From assembly GCA_963817615.1 (NCBI GenBank), contig CAWFPH010000002.1, forward strand, positions 1,674,001-1,738,000: 64,000 bases of DNA, read 5' to 3'. Shown here in pieces: positions 53,717 to 62,623 of this stretch (positions within the stretch are counted from its first letter, which is position 1; each line of letters opens with the position of its first letter). Below the pieces are notes generated by a model. That model did no database searches. It saw only the letters and a list, made by a program, of their open reading frames with translations, and was not told where the DNA came from. The position numbers and the translations under genes were made by a program. Source of the DNA: FEN-1219 sp963817615. GTDB taxonomy: Bacteria; Pseudomonadota; Gammaproteobacteria; Steroidobacterales; Rariloculaceae.

Positions 53717-55138
53717 TCAGGCACCTCCACCGCTCGCGCAGCTCAACGCCGCGGCGATGTCCGCCGCAGCCCCGCCGAGCGTCCGCGCGGCGCGGCGATC
53801 GAGGCTGCTGCCCGCGCGCGCACGCGCCTCGCGTTGGAAGTTGCCGAGCAGCACGCAAGCCTCGGGCAGCAGTTCGTGTGCATACAGCTTCGCCGCTATT
53901 CGCGCCTTCGTCTCCAGCGACCGAGCGTGCTCGACGGTCGCGGCCTTGTGCACCAAGCTCGAGAACAGCAGCGCGATAGGGGTTGCCAAGAACGATCGAA
54001 ACGTGGCTTCGCCGTGATGACCCACGCTCACGAGATATTGGCCGAGCACTTGACCGCGGTTGTTGATCGCAAAGGCGTAGCTCTCGAGGCCGCCGAGCGG
54101 CGCGACATCGAGCGGTGTCGTCTCGCCGCCCGAGTAGACGAACGCTTCGTCGCCGTTCGACGTCGACGCAGTGCCGGCGACCTCGCCCGCGTCGTTGATG
54201 GCGACGCCTTCGGCGAAGCTGCCGCCTAGCGCCCCTAGATCGTGCATCGTGCCGTGAGAATATAGGAACGCATGCGTCTGCCCGTCCGGCGTTGCGGCAT
54301 ACCCGGTGATCTCGTCGGATTTGTTGATGGCCGCCGCGCTGCTCGACGGGCCGCCGAGCGTTCCGAGATCCTCGAGGGTTCCATTTCGATACAACGCCGC
54401 CCGGATACCCCCTGGTTTGGTGTAGTAGGAGAGCGCGATGTGTCCGCAGTCGTTGATCAGTTTCGCGCCGGTGGGCACATAGGAGCGGCTCGACGCTGCG
54501 AGATCGACCATCGACCCGCCCTTGGCCACGAACGCATGAGGCAGGTAGCGGTCCTGATAGAGGCCTACGACCTGCCCGGATTCGTTGATGGCGTCGCCGC
54601 GGCTGTAGGAGTCGCCGAGCGTGCCGAGATCGACGAACGAGCCGTCCGATGGCGTATAGAGGAAGGCGTCGTAGTCGCGCCCGGGGAAGTACGCGAACCC
54701 CGTGACCTGGCCGCGGTCATTGAGCGCATTGCCCTTGCTGCGCACACCGCCGGAAATATCGGTCATCACGCCGTTGGCGTATAGGAACGCATGGCTTTCG
54801 AAGTTCGGCGCCTGGGAATCGCCCGTCACTTGGCCGAGCGCATTCACGTCGTTGCCGAAGCTCGAGCCGCCGCCGAGCGTCCCTAGATCCCTGATCCGGC
54901 CGTTTCGATACAGAAAGGCGTGCATGGAGCCGTCCGCGGTATTCGATCCGCCGGTGACTTGACCCTTGTCGTTGATCGCTTCGGCGTATGTTTCGACTCC
55001 GCCGAGTGTTCCGATGTCGACGATTCGATACTTCGGGACGTCGGCACCGAAGGCGTTCGTCGTAATGGCTAGCGCGGCGCCGGCGACGATGCATCTTTTT
55101 GCGAAGCTTCCCAAGAACAGCAATGTCGATTCGTCCAT
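53717..55138 (-). CDS. HAF-repeat extracellular protein
   Basis: A 473-residue secreted protein starting at ATG 55138-55136; the hydrophobic leader ends near TTNAFGAD. Residues 35-365 are built of HAF repeats, each about 35-45 residues, of the type DLGTLGG..AxAINxxGQVTG..HAFLY; at least seven are visible (for example GTLGGGSSFGNDVNALGQVTG, split by family spacing). They probably form a beta-propeller. The C-terminal 110 residues are helical and Ala-rich with no repeat. The function of HAF proteins is unknown. Confidence 0.82.
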   Translation of the reverse strand: MDESTLLFLGSFAKRCIVAGAALAITTNAFGADVPKYRIVDIGTLGGVETYAEAINDKGQVTGGSNTADGSMHAFLYRNGRIRDLGTLGGGSSFGNDVNALGQVTGDSQAPNFESHAFLYANGVMTDISGGVRSKGNALNDRGQVTGFAYFPGRDYDAFLYTPSDGSFVDLGTLGDSYSRGDAINESGQVVGLYQDRYLPHAFVAKGGSMVDLAASSRSYVPTGAKLINDCGHIALSYYTKPGGIRAALYRNGTLEDLGTLGGPSSSAAAINKSDEITGYAATPDGQTHAFLYSHGTMHDLGALGGSFAEGVAINDAGEVAGTASTSNGDEAFVYSGGETTPLDVAPLGGLESYAFAINNRGQVLGQYLVSVGHHGEATFRSFLATPIALLFSSLVHKAATVEHARSLETKARIAAKLYAHELLPEACVLLGNFQREARARAGSSLDRRAARTLGGAAADIAAALSCASGGGA

Positions 55139-55293
55139 CGTCCCCCCTCGCCGAGGCCGATACGCCAGCGCACGACGGTCGGTTGATTCCCCTGAAGATC
55201 GGCGGCGACCTCTCGGACCGCTGCCCGCCTGATGCAAGGGTCATTCCATGGACTGGCAAGCGGCAGTGAGCCGCCTTGACGATGCGGGCCGCG

Positions 55294-56049
55294 TCACTCC
55301 GCAGGGCCGCGCACGCGCGCGGCGAGCAACGCCTTCGTAGCGGCGTGCCGCGGCGCGTCGAGCACCGCGCGCGGCTCGCCGTGCTCGACAACCTCGCCGT
55401 CGGCGAGGATCAGCACCTCGTCGGCGAAGTCGCGCACGAAATCGTCGTCGTGCGACGTCACGAGCAGCGCGCGGCCCGACGCCGCGAGCGCCGCGAGCGA
55501 CTCTCCTAGCGAGCGCCGCCGCGCAGGATCGAGCGACGCCGTCGGCTCGTCGAGCATCAGCAGCGGCGGATCCATCGCGAGCGCGCGCGCGATCGCGACG
55601 CGCTGCGCCTCGCCGCCGGAGAGCTCCCGCGGCAATGCGGCCGCGCGCGCGCCGACGCCGAGCTGCTCGAGCAGCGCGCGCGCCCGCGCGTGCGCCGCGT
55701 TGTTCGGCTCGCGCCGCACGTGGCACGGCGCGAGGCAGACGTTGTCGAGCGCGGACAGGTGCTCGAACAGATGATGGAACTGGAACACCATTCCGACCTC
55801 GCGGCGCAGCGGGTCCGGATTCGGCACTCGGCGCACGCCGGGCCCGAGCTCCACGGCGCCGACGCGGATTGCGCCGCCGTCGAACGGCTCGAGCGCGGCG
55901 ACCGCGCGCAGCAGCGTCGACTTGCCTGAGCCGGACAAGCCCATCAGCGCGACGAGCTTCCTGTTCGCCACGGAGAACGACACGCCGCGCAGGATGTCGC
56001 GCGTGCCGCGGCGCACCCGCAGCGATCGAATGTCGAGCGCCTCGGTCAC
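55294..56049 (-). CDS. Polar amino-acid ABC transporter, ATP-binding protein
   Basis: A 251-residue ATPase from GTG 56049-56047, overlapping the permease stop by four bases. Walker A is GLSGSGKST (about 38-46), the signature LSGGEAQRVAIARAL, Walker B LLMLDEP, and the H-loop TSHD. The organisation matches GlnQ/HisP-type import ATPases. The open frame continues upstream to 57900 without meaning and is ignored. Confidence 0.9.
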   Translation of the reverse strand: MTEALDIRSLRVRRGTRDILRGVSFSVANRKLVALMGLSGSGKSTLLRAVAALEPFDGGAIRVGAVELGPGVRRVPNPDPLRREVGMVFQFHHLFEHLSALDNVCLAPCHVRREPNNAAHARARALLEQLGVGARAAALPRELSGGEAQRVAIARALAMDPPLLMLDEPTASLDPARRRSLGESLAALAASGRALLVTSHDDDFVRDFADEVLILADGEVVEHGEPRAVLDAPRHAATKALLAARVRGPAE

Positions 56050-56687
56050 GCGGTCTCCGGAGTTTTCCACCGCGCCTCGAGCCGGCGCGCGACGTGCGCG
56101 AGCGGCAAAGACATCGCGAGGTACAACGCCGCGCAGAGTGCGCCCGGAATCACCCAGCTGCCCAAGTTGGTCGCGAAGATCTGCGTCTGCTTCGTGAGCT
56201 CCATCACCGTGAGCACGGAGACGAGCGAGGAGTCCTTCAGCATCGCGACGAAATCGTTGGTGGTCGGCGCGAGCGCGTAGCGAAATGCCTGCGGCGCGCG
56301 CACGAGACGCAGCGTCTGCCAACGGCTCAAGCCGAGCACGCGTGCGGCCTCGAGCTGGCCGCGCGGCACGGCCTGGAGCGCGCCGCGGTAGATCTCGCTT
56401 TCGTACGCGGCGTAGTTGAGCCCGAGGCCGATGAGCGCCGCGACGAACGCCGGCAAGCGCACGACCGACGCGAGCCCGTAATAGATGACGAACAGCTGCA
56501 GCAGAATCGGCGTGCCGCGCACGACTTCGACGTAGGCCGCGAACAGCGCGCGCGGCAAGCGCCGGCCGTAGACGCGGCCGATCGCGATCACGGCGCCGGC
56601 GCCCACCGCCAGCACCATCGACAGGCACGACAGCAGGAGCGTCATGGCCGCGGCTTCGAGTAGCGACGGGAGGTACTGCCGCGCCAT
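56046..56687 (-). CDS. Polar amino-acid ABC transporter, permease
   Basis: A 213-residue inner-membrane protein with the HisM/GlnP fold. The EAA loop is GALQAVPRGQLEAARVLGLS, and VVRGTPILLQLFVIYYG is the usual first conserved block. Five or so transmembrane helices are expected. It sits between the ATPase gene (4-base overlap) and the binding-protein gene (24-base gap). A single permease gene means a homodimer. Confidence 0.9.
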   Translation of the reverse strand: MARQYLPSLLEAAAMTLLLSCLSMVLAVGAGAVIAIGRVYGRRLPRALFAAYVEVVRGTPILLQLFVIYYGLASVVRLPAFVAALIGLGLNYAAYESEIYRGALQAVPRGQLEAARVLGLSRWQTLRLVRAPQAFRYALAPTTNDFVAMLKDSSLVSVLTVMELTKQTQIFATNLGSWVIPGALCAALYLAMSLPLAHVARRLEARWKTPETA

Positions 56688-56711
56688 CGTCCAGCCCGAC
56701 GGGCGCGGCGC

Positions 56712-57614
56712 TCAGGTCGCGCTCGTTGCGCTCGCCGCGTCGGTGTCGTCGGTTGCCGCGTCGCCGTGCGGCTGGGCGAGGCGCGCATAGAGCCGCGGCT
56801 GATCGTCGTTCCAGACGCGCCAGCGCCGCAGGATCGCCTCGAGCCGGCCGTCCGTCATCGCCGTGCGCAGGATGTCGTCGACGCGATCGCGCAGCTCGGT
56901 GCGCGCCGGCGCGAGGATTCCTACGTAGTGGCCCACCGCCACCGCGTCGGGCTGCGTCGCGAGCCCTTGCATGCGGCGCATGGAACGCTCGGCGATCACG
57001 TTGTCGAGCAGCACCGCGTCGACGCGGCCGTTCAAGAGATCCTCGTATGGATGCACGTCGTCGTCGTACGAGACCGCGTCGATGCCGTGCTCGCGCTCGG
57101 CCGCAAGCAGCAGCTCGTACGCGGTCGTGCCGCCGAGCGTCGCGACGCGACGGCCGTCGAGATCGGCGAGCGTGCGGAAGCGCGCCGCGTCGGCGGACCG
57201 CACCGTCAGCACTTCGCGAAACTCGTAGTACGGCACAGTCACCGCGAGCGCCGCACGCCGCGCGGGCGTGTCCTCGATGCCGTCGAACGCGACGTCGAAG
57301 TCGCCGCGCGCCGCCGACTGGTCGAGCGACGTGAACGCGGTCTGCACGAATTGCGCGGGTCGGTCGAGCGCGCTCGCGATCAGCTCGGCGATCTCGACGT
57401 CGAAGCCGACGACGCGCGCGGGATCTTGCGGGTCGGCTTCCACGTAGGGCGCGCCGCCTTCCGAGTCGCCGCCCCACTTGAGCGCAGGCGGCGGCTGCGC
57501 GTCGACGCGAGCGAGTGCAAGCAGGGCGGCCAGGCCGACGGTGAACGCGCGCGGGGCGCAGGGCCAGGCGACCGACTGCGGCGAGCGGCGGACGGATCGA
57601 GAGAATGCTGGCAC
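56712..57614 (-). CDS. Polar amino-acid ABC transporter, substrate-binding protein
   Basis: A 300-residue periplasmic binding protein from GTG 57614-57612; the leader ends near LARVDAQ. It has the family-3 pattern: GGDSEGGAPYVEADP, VVGFDVEIAELIA, FDVAFDGIEDTPARRAA and the ligand-binding region TLGGTTAYELLL. The predicted ligand is a polar amino acid or related cation. It heads the three-gene operon. The last 25 residues are an Ala/Asp-rich tail. Confidence 0.88.
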   Translation of the reverse strand: MPAFSRSVRRSPQSVAWPCAPRAFTVGLAALLALARVDAQPPPALKWGGDSEGGAPYVEADPQDPARVVGFDVEIAELIASALDRPAQFVQTAFTSLDQSAARGDFDVAFDGIEDTPARRAALAVTVPYYEFREVLTVRSADAARFRTLADLDGRRVATLGGTTAYELLLAAEREHGIDAVSYDDDVHPYEDLLNGRVDAVLLDNVIAERSMRRMQGLATQPDAVAVGHYVGILAPARTELRDRVDDILRTAMTDGRLEAILRRWRVWNDDQPRLYARLAQPHGDAATDDTDAASATSAT

Positions 57615-57790
57615 CGCGTGATTCTATGTGGTCGTGACTCGGCGGCGAAGCCGGAGCTTCGTCCGGTGTGCCGCAAGCGGGCTCGAGCATGACTCCCCGC
57701 CGCGCCCACGCCGCTCGCGACGGTTGCCGTTGCTGCAGTATCCTGCGGTGTGGCCTTCCGCAGGGCCCGGTCTTGTTTCGGAGCCTGGAT

Positions 57791-58810
57791 ATGAAACCGC
57801 TTGCAGCTCTAACGGTCGTGCTCCTGGCCGCGTTCGGGACGGCGCCGGCATTCGCCCAGCGTTCCCCGCTGCCCCCGCCGGCTCCGATCGAGCACATCAC
57901 CGGTAACCTCTACAAGATCTTCGGCGGCGGCGGCAACACGCTCGTGTTCGTGCAGAAGGACGGCGTCGTCCTCGTGGATACGAAGCTGCCCGGCAACGGC
58001 CAAGCCATTCTCGATCAGGTGCGGACGGTCACCGACAAGCCGGTCACCACGATCATCAACACCCATAACCACCCGGATCACGTCGGCAGCACGGATTTCT
58101 TCAGGGAAAAGTTCCCGAAGGTCCGCGTGATCGCGCAGGAGAACACGAAGAAGTGGGTGCAAGCGAACAAGCAGTACAAGCCGGAGGTCGTGCCGGACGA
58201 CACGTTCAAGGATCGAATGACGATCGGCAAGGGCGACGACCGAGTCGAGCTCTACTATTTCGGCGTGGCGCATACCGACGGCGATGCGTTCGTCGTGATC
58301 CCCGCCGCGCATGCGATGTTTCTCGGCGACGTCATGGCGTGGAACATGGCGCCGCTGATCGACCCGCGCACGGGTGGCAGCGTGATCGCGTTGCCCGCTG
58401 CGCTCGAGAAGGCGGCGGCCACCGTGAAGGGCGTCGACACCGTGATCGAGGGGCACGGCTACGTGAACACGTGGCAGGGGTTCCTGCGCTTCACGCGGTT
58501 CAACCGCGCGCTGCTGACCGCCGCGCGGGCCGCCTACGACCGCGGCGATCCGCCGGGCGCGGCGGTCGCGGAGCTGCAGCGCAACGAGGAGTTCGCGCCG
58601 CTGCTCGGCACGAGCCTGTTGAAGGGCCTCGAGTACGGCAACACGCCGCTCGCGCGCGCGCACATGAACGTGAACGTCGCGTATCAGGAATTCGCGGGCG
58701 AGATGGTCACCACCAATTTCGGCGCGCCGCTGCCGGCGACCGACAAGCACAAGGCGTCGAATCCGCAAGACACGGCGATGCCGCGGCCGGCGCCCGCCGC
58801 CGACCGCTAG
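57791..58810 (+). CDS. Exported MBL-fold metallo-hydrolase
   Basis: A 339-residue protein from ATG 57791; signal peptide ends near PAFAQR. The metal motif is THNHPDH (about residues 96-102), canonical HxHxDH; further ligands are in AHTDGDAFV, LGDVM and EGHGYV. The beginning NTLVFVQKDGVVLVDTKLPG resembles the other MBL gene at 21748, but that one has Asp for the second histidine. Probable periplasmic hydrolase of unknown substrate. Confidence 0.85.
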   Translation: MKPLAALTVVLLAAFGTAPAFAQRSPLPPPAPIEHITGNLYKIFGGGGNTLVFVQKDGVVLVDTKLPGNGQAILDQVRTVTDKPVTTIINTHNHPDHVGSTDFFREKFPKVRVIAQENTKKWVQANKQYKPEVVPDDTFKDRMTIGKGDDRVELYYFGVAHTDGDAFVVIPAAHAMFLGDVMAWNMAPLIDPRTGGSVIALPAALEKAAATVKGVDTVIEGHGYVNTWQGFLRFTRFNRALLTAARAAYDRGDPPGAAVAELQRNEEFAPLLGTSLLKGLEYGNTPLARAHMNVNVAYQEFAGEMVTTNFGAPLPATDKHKASNPQDTAMPRPAPAADR

Positions 58811-58856
58811 CCAAGATCGACCCGCGCCGCCGCACCGAAAGCCGTGATCCGGCGGC

Positions 58857-59654
58857 TCATGAGCGCGCGTCCTCGACGCCGAGCCAGCGCCGGACGAGCG
58901 TCATCATGCCGATTGCGAGCAGCGCTACCGTGCCGAACTGCAGGATCTCGAAGGGCCAGAGATTGTGCGACGTCGGATCGCGCGCCGTGTCGACTACGAT
59001 GCGCAGCACGACGAAGCCGATCAGCGCGGCCGGTGCGGCGGCCGCGAGACGCCATCCGCCGCGCCACTTCCAGACGCTCCGGAGCGGGATCACGATTCCG
59101 GCCGTGAGCAGCGCGAGCACCAGCAGCATGAAGCCGCCGAACAGCGCGATTCCTCCGGGCGAAGCGCTCTCGCTCGCACGGGCGGCGGCCTGGGCGCGTA
59201 TCTCGGCCTGCTCGCTCGCGACGAGCCGGTCGACCCACGGTGCTCGCGACGATTGCGCTGCGGGCGCGGCGCTCCACCGCAGCTGCACCGCCAGGCGCGC
59301 GACCTCCCACTCGTGAAACGGCTTGCCGCCACCGGCACGAACTCGCACTTCGTCCACGGCGCCGGCCGTGCGGAGCGCGAACCAGCCGAGCGCTTCGCCC
59401 GTGCCCGAGTGCTCAGTCGAAGCATTCGAGATCGCGTCCTCGACCTCGCTGCCGTTGCGGAACGGACGCGCCCACAAGGCGACCGGTTCGTCCGTCGCAT
59501 AGGCGATCCGCACGTAGAAATTCTGGTCGCGGCCGAGCACGGCGGGTTGTGCGGGGTCCATGTCGACGACCCGGGCGGTCGTTGCGCAACGAGCATCGAG
59601 AGAGAACAGGCCGGCTGCAAGCAAGACGGCCGCCGCGAGCACGCGCAAGATCAT
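58857..59654 (-). CDS. Hypothetical membrane-anchored protein
   Basis: A 265-residue protein from ATG 59654-59652. The signal peptide ends around DARCATT. A beta-rich periplasmic domain (about 25-150, with NFYVRIAYATDEPVALWARP) is followed by three hydrophobic segments at about 168-190, 200-220 and 235-250. I do not recognise the family beyond this layout; it could be a periplasmic binding domain on a membrane anchor. It converges with the MBL gene, 46 bases apart. Confidence 0.7.
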   Translation of the reverse strand: MILRVLAAAVLLAAGLFSLDARCATTARVVDMDPAQPAVLGRDQNFYVRIAYATDEPVALWARPFRNGSEVEDAISNASTEHSGTGEALGWFALRTAGAVDEVRVRAGGGKPFHEWEVARLAVQLRWSAAPAAQSSRAPWVDRLVASEQAEIRAQAAARASESASPGGIALFGGFMLLVLALLTAGIVIPLRSVWKWRGGWRLAAAAPAALIGFVVLRIVVDTARDPTSHNLWPFEILQFGTVALLAIGMMTLVRRWLGVEDARS

Positions 59655-59726
59655 GGTGAGCTCTCGACCAAGGTGCCCGATTTTGCCGCCCGGCGCGGCC
59701 GGGCGGGGTTGATCGATGTCTCGACC

Positions 59727-61025
59727 TCAAACCGACGTGGTTCCCGCCCCGGCGATGTCGACGGCCGCCGTGCGGACTTTCCGCGGTGCGGTTTCCTCGA
59801 GGAACAGCGCCGCCACGCCGCCGCAGAACGCGCAGATGGCAGCGATCGTCATCGGTGCGGCGAGGCTCGTCTGGTCGGCGACGCGCCCGGCCACCCACGG
59901 CATGCCGACGCCGCCGACGAGCTCGCCGACGCAGACCACGAGGCCCATCGAGGACGCCGCAAACGCGCGCGGCACGGTCTCCCCGGGCACGACGCCCATG
60001 AAGATCGGAAATGCGCCGGTGCCGCTCCAGCCGACGAACAGCAGGCCGGCCAACGCCCACAACGGCCCGCCGAACTGCAGCGCGGCGACCGGCCCGACGA
60101 TTGCCATGAAGCAGAACAGGACCATGGCGGGTTTGCGTCCCACGAAGTCGGAGAATGCCGGCACGAGAAAGCCGCAGATTGCGGCGTTCAGGCCCATGAT
60201 GCTGAACGCGAAGGCGGCCTGGGTCTCGGTGAAGCCGCGATAGAGCACGAGCGTCGGCTGAATGAAGCTCAACACGACCAGAAACCAAGAGACCATGAAG
60301 ATCGAGATCACGCAGCAGACGCGCACGTTGTGCTCCTTGAGCATGGCGAGCGCGCCTTTGCCGATGCGATGAGCAGGGACATCGGCATCGGCTGCTCCGC
60401 GCGCCGGCTCTTTGAGGTAGAGCCAGACCAAGAGCGCGCAGATCAGGCCCGGAACGCCGCTCAAGAAAAACGTGACGCGCCAGTCGAACGCTTCGGCGAG
60501 CCACGTCAGCGCGAGCGGCGCGAGCGACGTTCCGATCAGCGCCGCAAACACGTTCTGCATGACACCGGCGTTCAAGCCGCGGCGGTGCGGCGTCGACTCG
60601 ACGTTCATGATCGACAGGCACACCGGCAAGAACGGCCCCTCGGCGACGCCCATGATGATGCGAGCCGTCAGCAGGAATACGAACGACGTCGCGAGACCCG
60701 ACAACGCCGAGCATATCGAGAACACGAGGATCGAGATCAGCACGAACGGCTTGCGTGCGCGCAGCGCGTCGGACCACGCGGCCACGAAATAGGCCGATAG
60801 CGCCCAGGCCAACGCGAGCCCCGAGCTGAGCAGCCCGTACTGCTCGTTCGTGAGACCGAGATCTTTGATGATGAAGCTGCCGAGCACGCCGACGGCGTTG
60901 CGATCGAAGAACACGAGACCGAAAGTGAAGCCGAGCAACAGCAGCACGCCGTTCTCGTACGTCAGCCAGAATTCCTTCGAGAACCATCCGCTCTTGGCAC
61001 CGGCCGATGTATTCATCGCATTCAT
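59727..61025 (-). CDS. MFS transporter
   Basis: A 432-residue, twelve-helix major facilitator protein from ATG 61025-61023, with GGAAGGGAA upstream on the - strand. Family signatures are YFVAAWSDALRARKP (loop 2-3), GVAEGPFLPVCLS (helix 4 region) and FSDFVGRKPAMV (second half). It resembles aromatic-acid or sugar-acid:proton symporters; the substrate is not determinable. The in-frame extension upstream is Arg-rich and rejected. Confidence 0.88.
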   Translation of the reverse strand: MNAMNTSAGAKSGWFSKEFWLTYENGVLLLLGFTFGLVFFDRNAVGVLGSFIIKDLGLTNEQYGLLSSGLALAWALSAYFVAAWSDALRARKPFVLISILVFSICSALSGLATSFVFLLTARIIMGVAEGPFLPVCLSIMNVESTPHRRGLNAGVMQNVFAALIGTSLAPLALTWLAEAFDWRVTFFLSGVPGLICALLVWLYLKEPARGAADADVPAHRIGKGALAMLKEHNVRVCCVISIFMVSWFLVVLSFIQPTLVLYRGFTETQAAFAFSIMGLNAAICGFLVPAFSDFVGRKPAMVLFCFMAIVGPVAALQFGGPLWALAGLLFVGWSGTGAFPIFMGVVPGETVPRAFAASSMGLVVCVGELVGGVGMPWVAGRVADQTSLAAPMTIAAICAFCGGVAALFLEETAPRKVRTAAVDIAGAGTTSV

Positions 61026-61232
61026 GCCGTTCCCTTCCGTTGCGGGCTCTGTGGCGGGAGGATAACAATTCCGCGCGCTCGCGAGATCACGGAGACGAAA
61101 GCCGAGTCTGGCTGCGGTTTCGTTGACGGAGCATCCGAGCCTCCGCGGCGCGGCCGCCTGCGTAAATGTCTTGACGTAGCGGCGACCGCCGTCGAATGAT
61201 GGCGGCCCACGCATCGCAATACGAGAACAATA

Positions 61233-61826
61233 ATGAGCGAAGCGACTCCACTGCAGATCAGGGATTCCTCCGCGAATCCGGCGCCGCTCGGCCTTCTGGC
61301 GTTCGGCATGACGACGGTGCTGTTGAACCTGCACAACGCCGGCTTCTACGAGCTCAACAGCATGATCCTGGGCATGGGCCTCTGCTACGGCGGCACTGCG
61401 CAGGTGATCGCGGGCATCATGGAATGGAAGAAGGGCAACACATTTGCGACGACCGCGTTCATCTCCTACGGTTTTTTCTGGCTGTCGCTGGTCGCGCTGC
61501 TGACGCTGCCGGGCACGGGCACGACCAAGGCGCCCGACGGCACCGCGATGGCGGCGTATCTTGCGATGTGGGGAGTGTTCACCGCGGTGCTGTTCGTGGG
61601 CACCTTGCGAATCAATCGCGCGCTGCAAGTCGTGTTTGCGACGTTGGTCATTCTGTTCTTCATGCTCGCGATCGGCGATTTCACCGCGGTGAGCACGACG
61701 TTCAGGCATCTCACGGGCTTCGAAGGCATCGTTTGCGGCTTGAGCGCGATGTACGCCGGCTTCGCGCAAGTTCTCAACGAGCTCTTCGGCAGGACGGTCT
61801 GGGGACTCGGCGCCGCCAACCGGTAG
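61233..61826 (+). CDS. Acetate uptake transporter, AceTr/SatP (YaaH/GPR1/FUN34) family
   Basis: A 197-residue, six-helix membrane protein. NPAPLGLLAFGMTTVLLNLH at residues 16-35 is the family signature, and YGGTAQVIAGIMEWKKGNTF follows. It imports acetate or succinate by proton symport. It lies 9 bases from the stop of the convergent DUF5062-like gene and 207 bases from the divergent MFS gene. Confidence 0.88.
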   Translation: MSEATPLQIRDSSANPAPLGLLAFGMTTVLLNLHNAGFYELNSMILGMGLCYGGTAQVIAGIMEWKKGNTFATTAFISYGFFWLSLVALLTLPGTGTTKAPDGTAMAAYLAMWGVFTAVLFVGTLRINRALQVVFATLVILFFMLAIGDFTAVSTTFRHLTGFEGIVCGLSAMYAGFAQVLNELFGRTVWGLGAANR

Positions 61827-61834
61827 GGGCGGGT

Positions 61835-62095
61835 CTATTCCAACAGCCGATGTCCCTTCGGCAGCGTGTGGGCGTACCAGGTCGCCAGCCGATGCCGAAT
61901 CGACTTCTCGCTCACCTGGTCCTCCGGCATGGGCGCGATGACCTTGTCGTGGACGAGCAAGCGATAGACGTAGAGCGCCTTGGCGCTCGCCGAGTCCGTC
62001 GGCTCGAACTCGACCGCTTTTCGGTCTTCCGCATAGCGAACGCCGGCAAGCAAGGCGGCTTTGAACAGCTCGCCTTCGTGTTTGAGCTTCTTCAA
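61835..62095 (-). CDS. Small conserved protein, DUF5062-like
   Basis: An 86-residue cytoplasmic protein (MKKLKHEGELFKAALLAGVR, then ADRKAVEFEPTDSASAKALY). The pattern, including FEPTDSASAK and YRLLVHDKVIAPMP, resembles DUF5062 of gammaproteobacteria. The function is unknown. It converges with the acetate transporter. Confidence 0.7.
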   Translation of the reverse strand: MKKLKHEGELFKAALLAGVRYAEDRKAVEFEPTDSASAKALYVYRLLVHDKVIAPMPEDQVSEKSIRHRLATWYAHTLPKGHRLLE

Positions 62096-62269
62096 GGCGG
62101 TCTCCGTTGTGGCCGTGATGCTCGCGACGCCGCGTCGTTGCGGTAGCTGGAAAAAAACTGCATGTTGATTCTATGACAGCCGCGCGGCCGTCGGGACATT
62201 GGGGCATCGAGCTCGTGCACGATCGAGCGGGCGTAGCGTAGCTCACGAAGACTTCGAAAGGAGATGGCG

Positions 62270-62590
62270 ATGGGATTATTCGACGGTGTGTTGGGCGGTG
62301 TCGTCGGCGCCGTAGTCACCGACGTGATTCGCCGCAACGGCGGTGTGCAGGGTGTGGTGCAGCAATTCGAAAGCAAGGGATTCGGACCCACGGTCCGCTC
62401 GTGGGTCGGCACGGGTCCGAACGAGCCGATCGGCGCGGATCACGTCCGGCAAGTGCTCGGCGCGGATCTGTTGCAGCAGCTGTCGGCCAAGACGGGCGTG
62501 CCCGTCGACGAGCTCGCGCAGAAGCTCGCGCAGATCCTGCCACAGACGATCGACGAGATGACCCCCGGCGGGGTCATCCCGAAGGGCTGA
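62270..62590 (+). CDS. YidB-like (DUF937) family protein
   Basis: A 106-residue protein. An ATG at 62264 is also in frame, but the GAAAGGAG ribosome-binding site ends at 62263, so 62270 is the better start. The N-terminus MGLFDGVLGGVVGAVVTDVI is a Gly-rich helix and residues 50-105 follow the YidB pattern (ADLLQQLSAKTGVPVDELAQ, then LAQILPQTIDEMTPGGVIP). Function unknown. Confidence 0.85.
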   Translation: MGLFDGVLGGVVGAVVTDVIRRNGGVQGVVQQFESKGFGPTVRSWVGTGPNEPIGADHVRQVLGADLLQQLSAKTGVPVDELAQKLAQILPQTIDEMTPGGVIPKG

Positions 62591-62623
62591 AGCCGCAATC
62601 GACTTCGGCGTCGACCCGCTTTG

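Noticed and set aside
57651..57900. Upstream extension of the ABC ATPase frame to 57900
   Set aside because: It covers the permease and binding-protein genes in another frame and has no domain; the GTG at 56049 fits the permease overlap.
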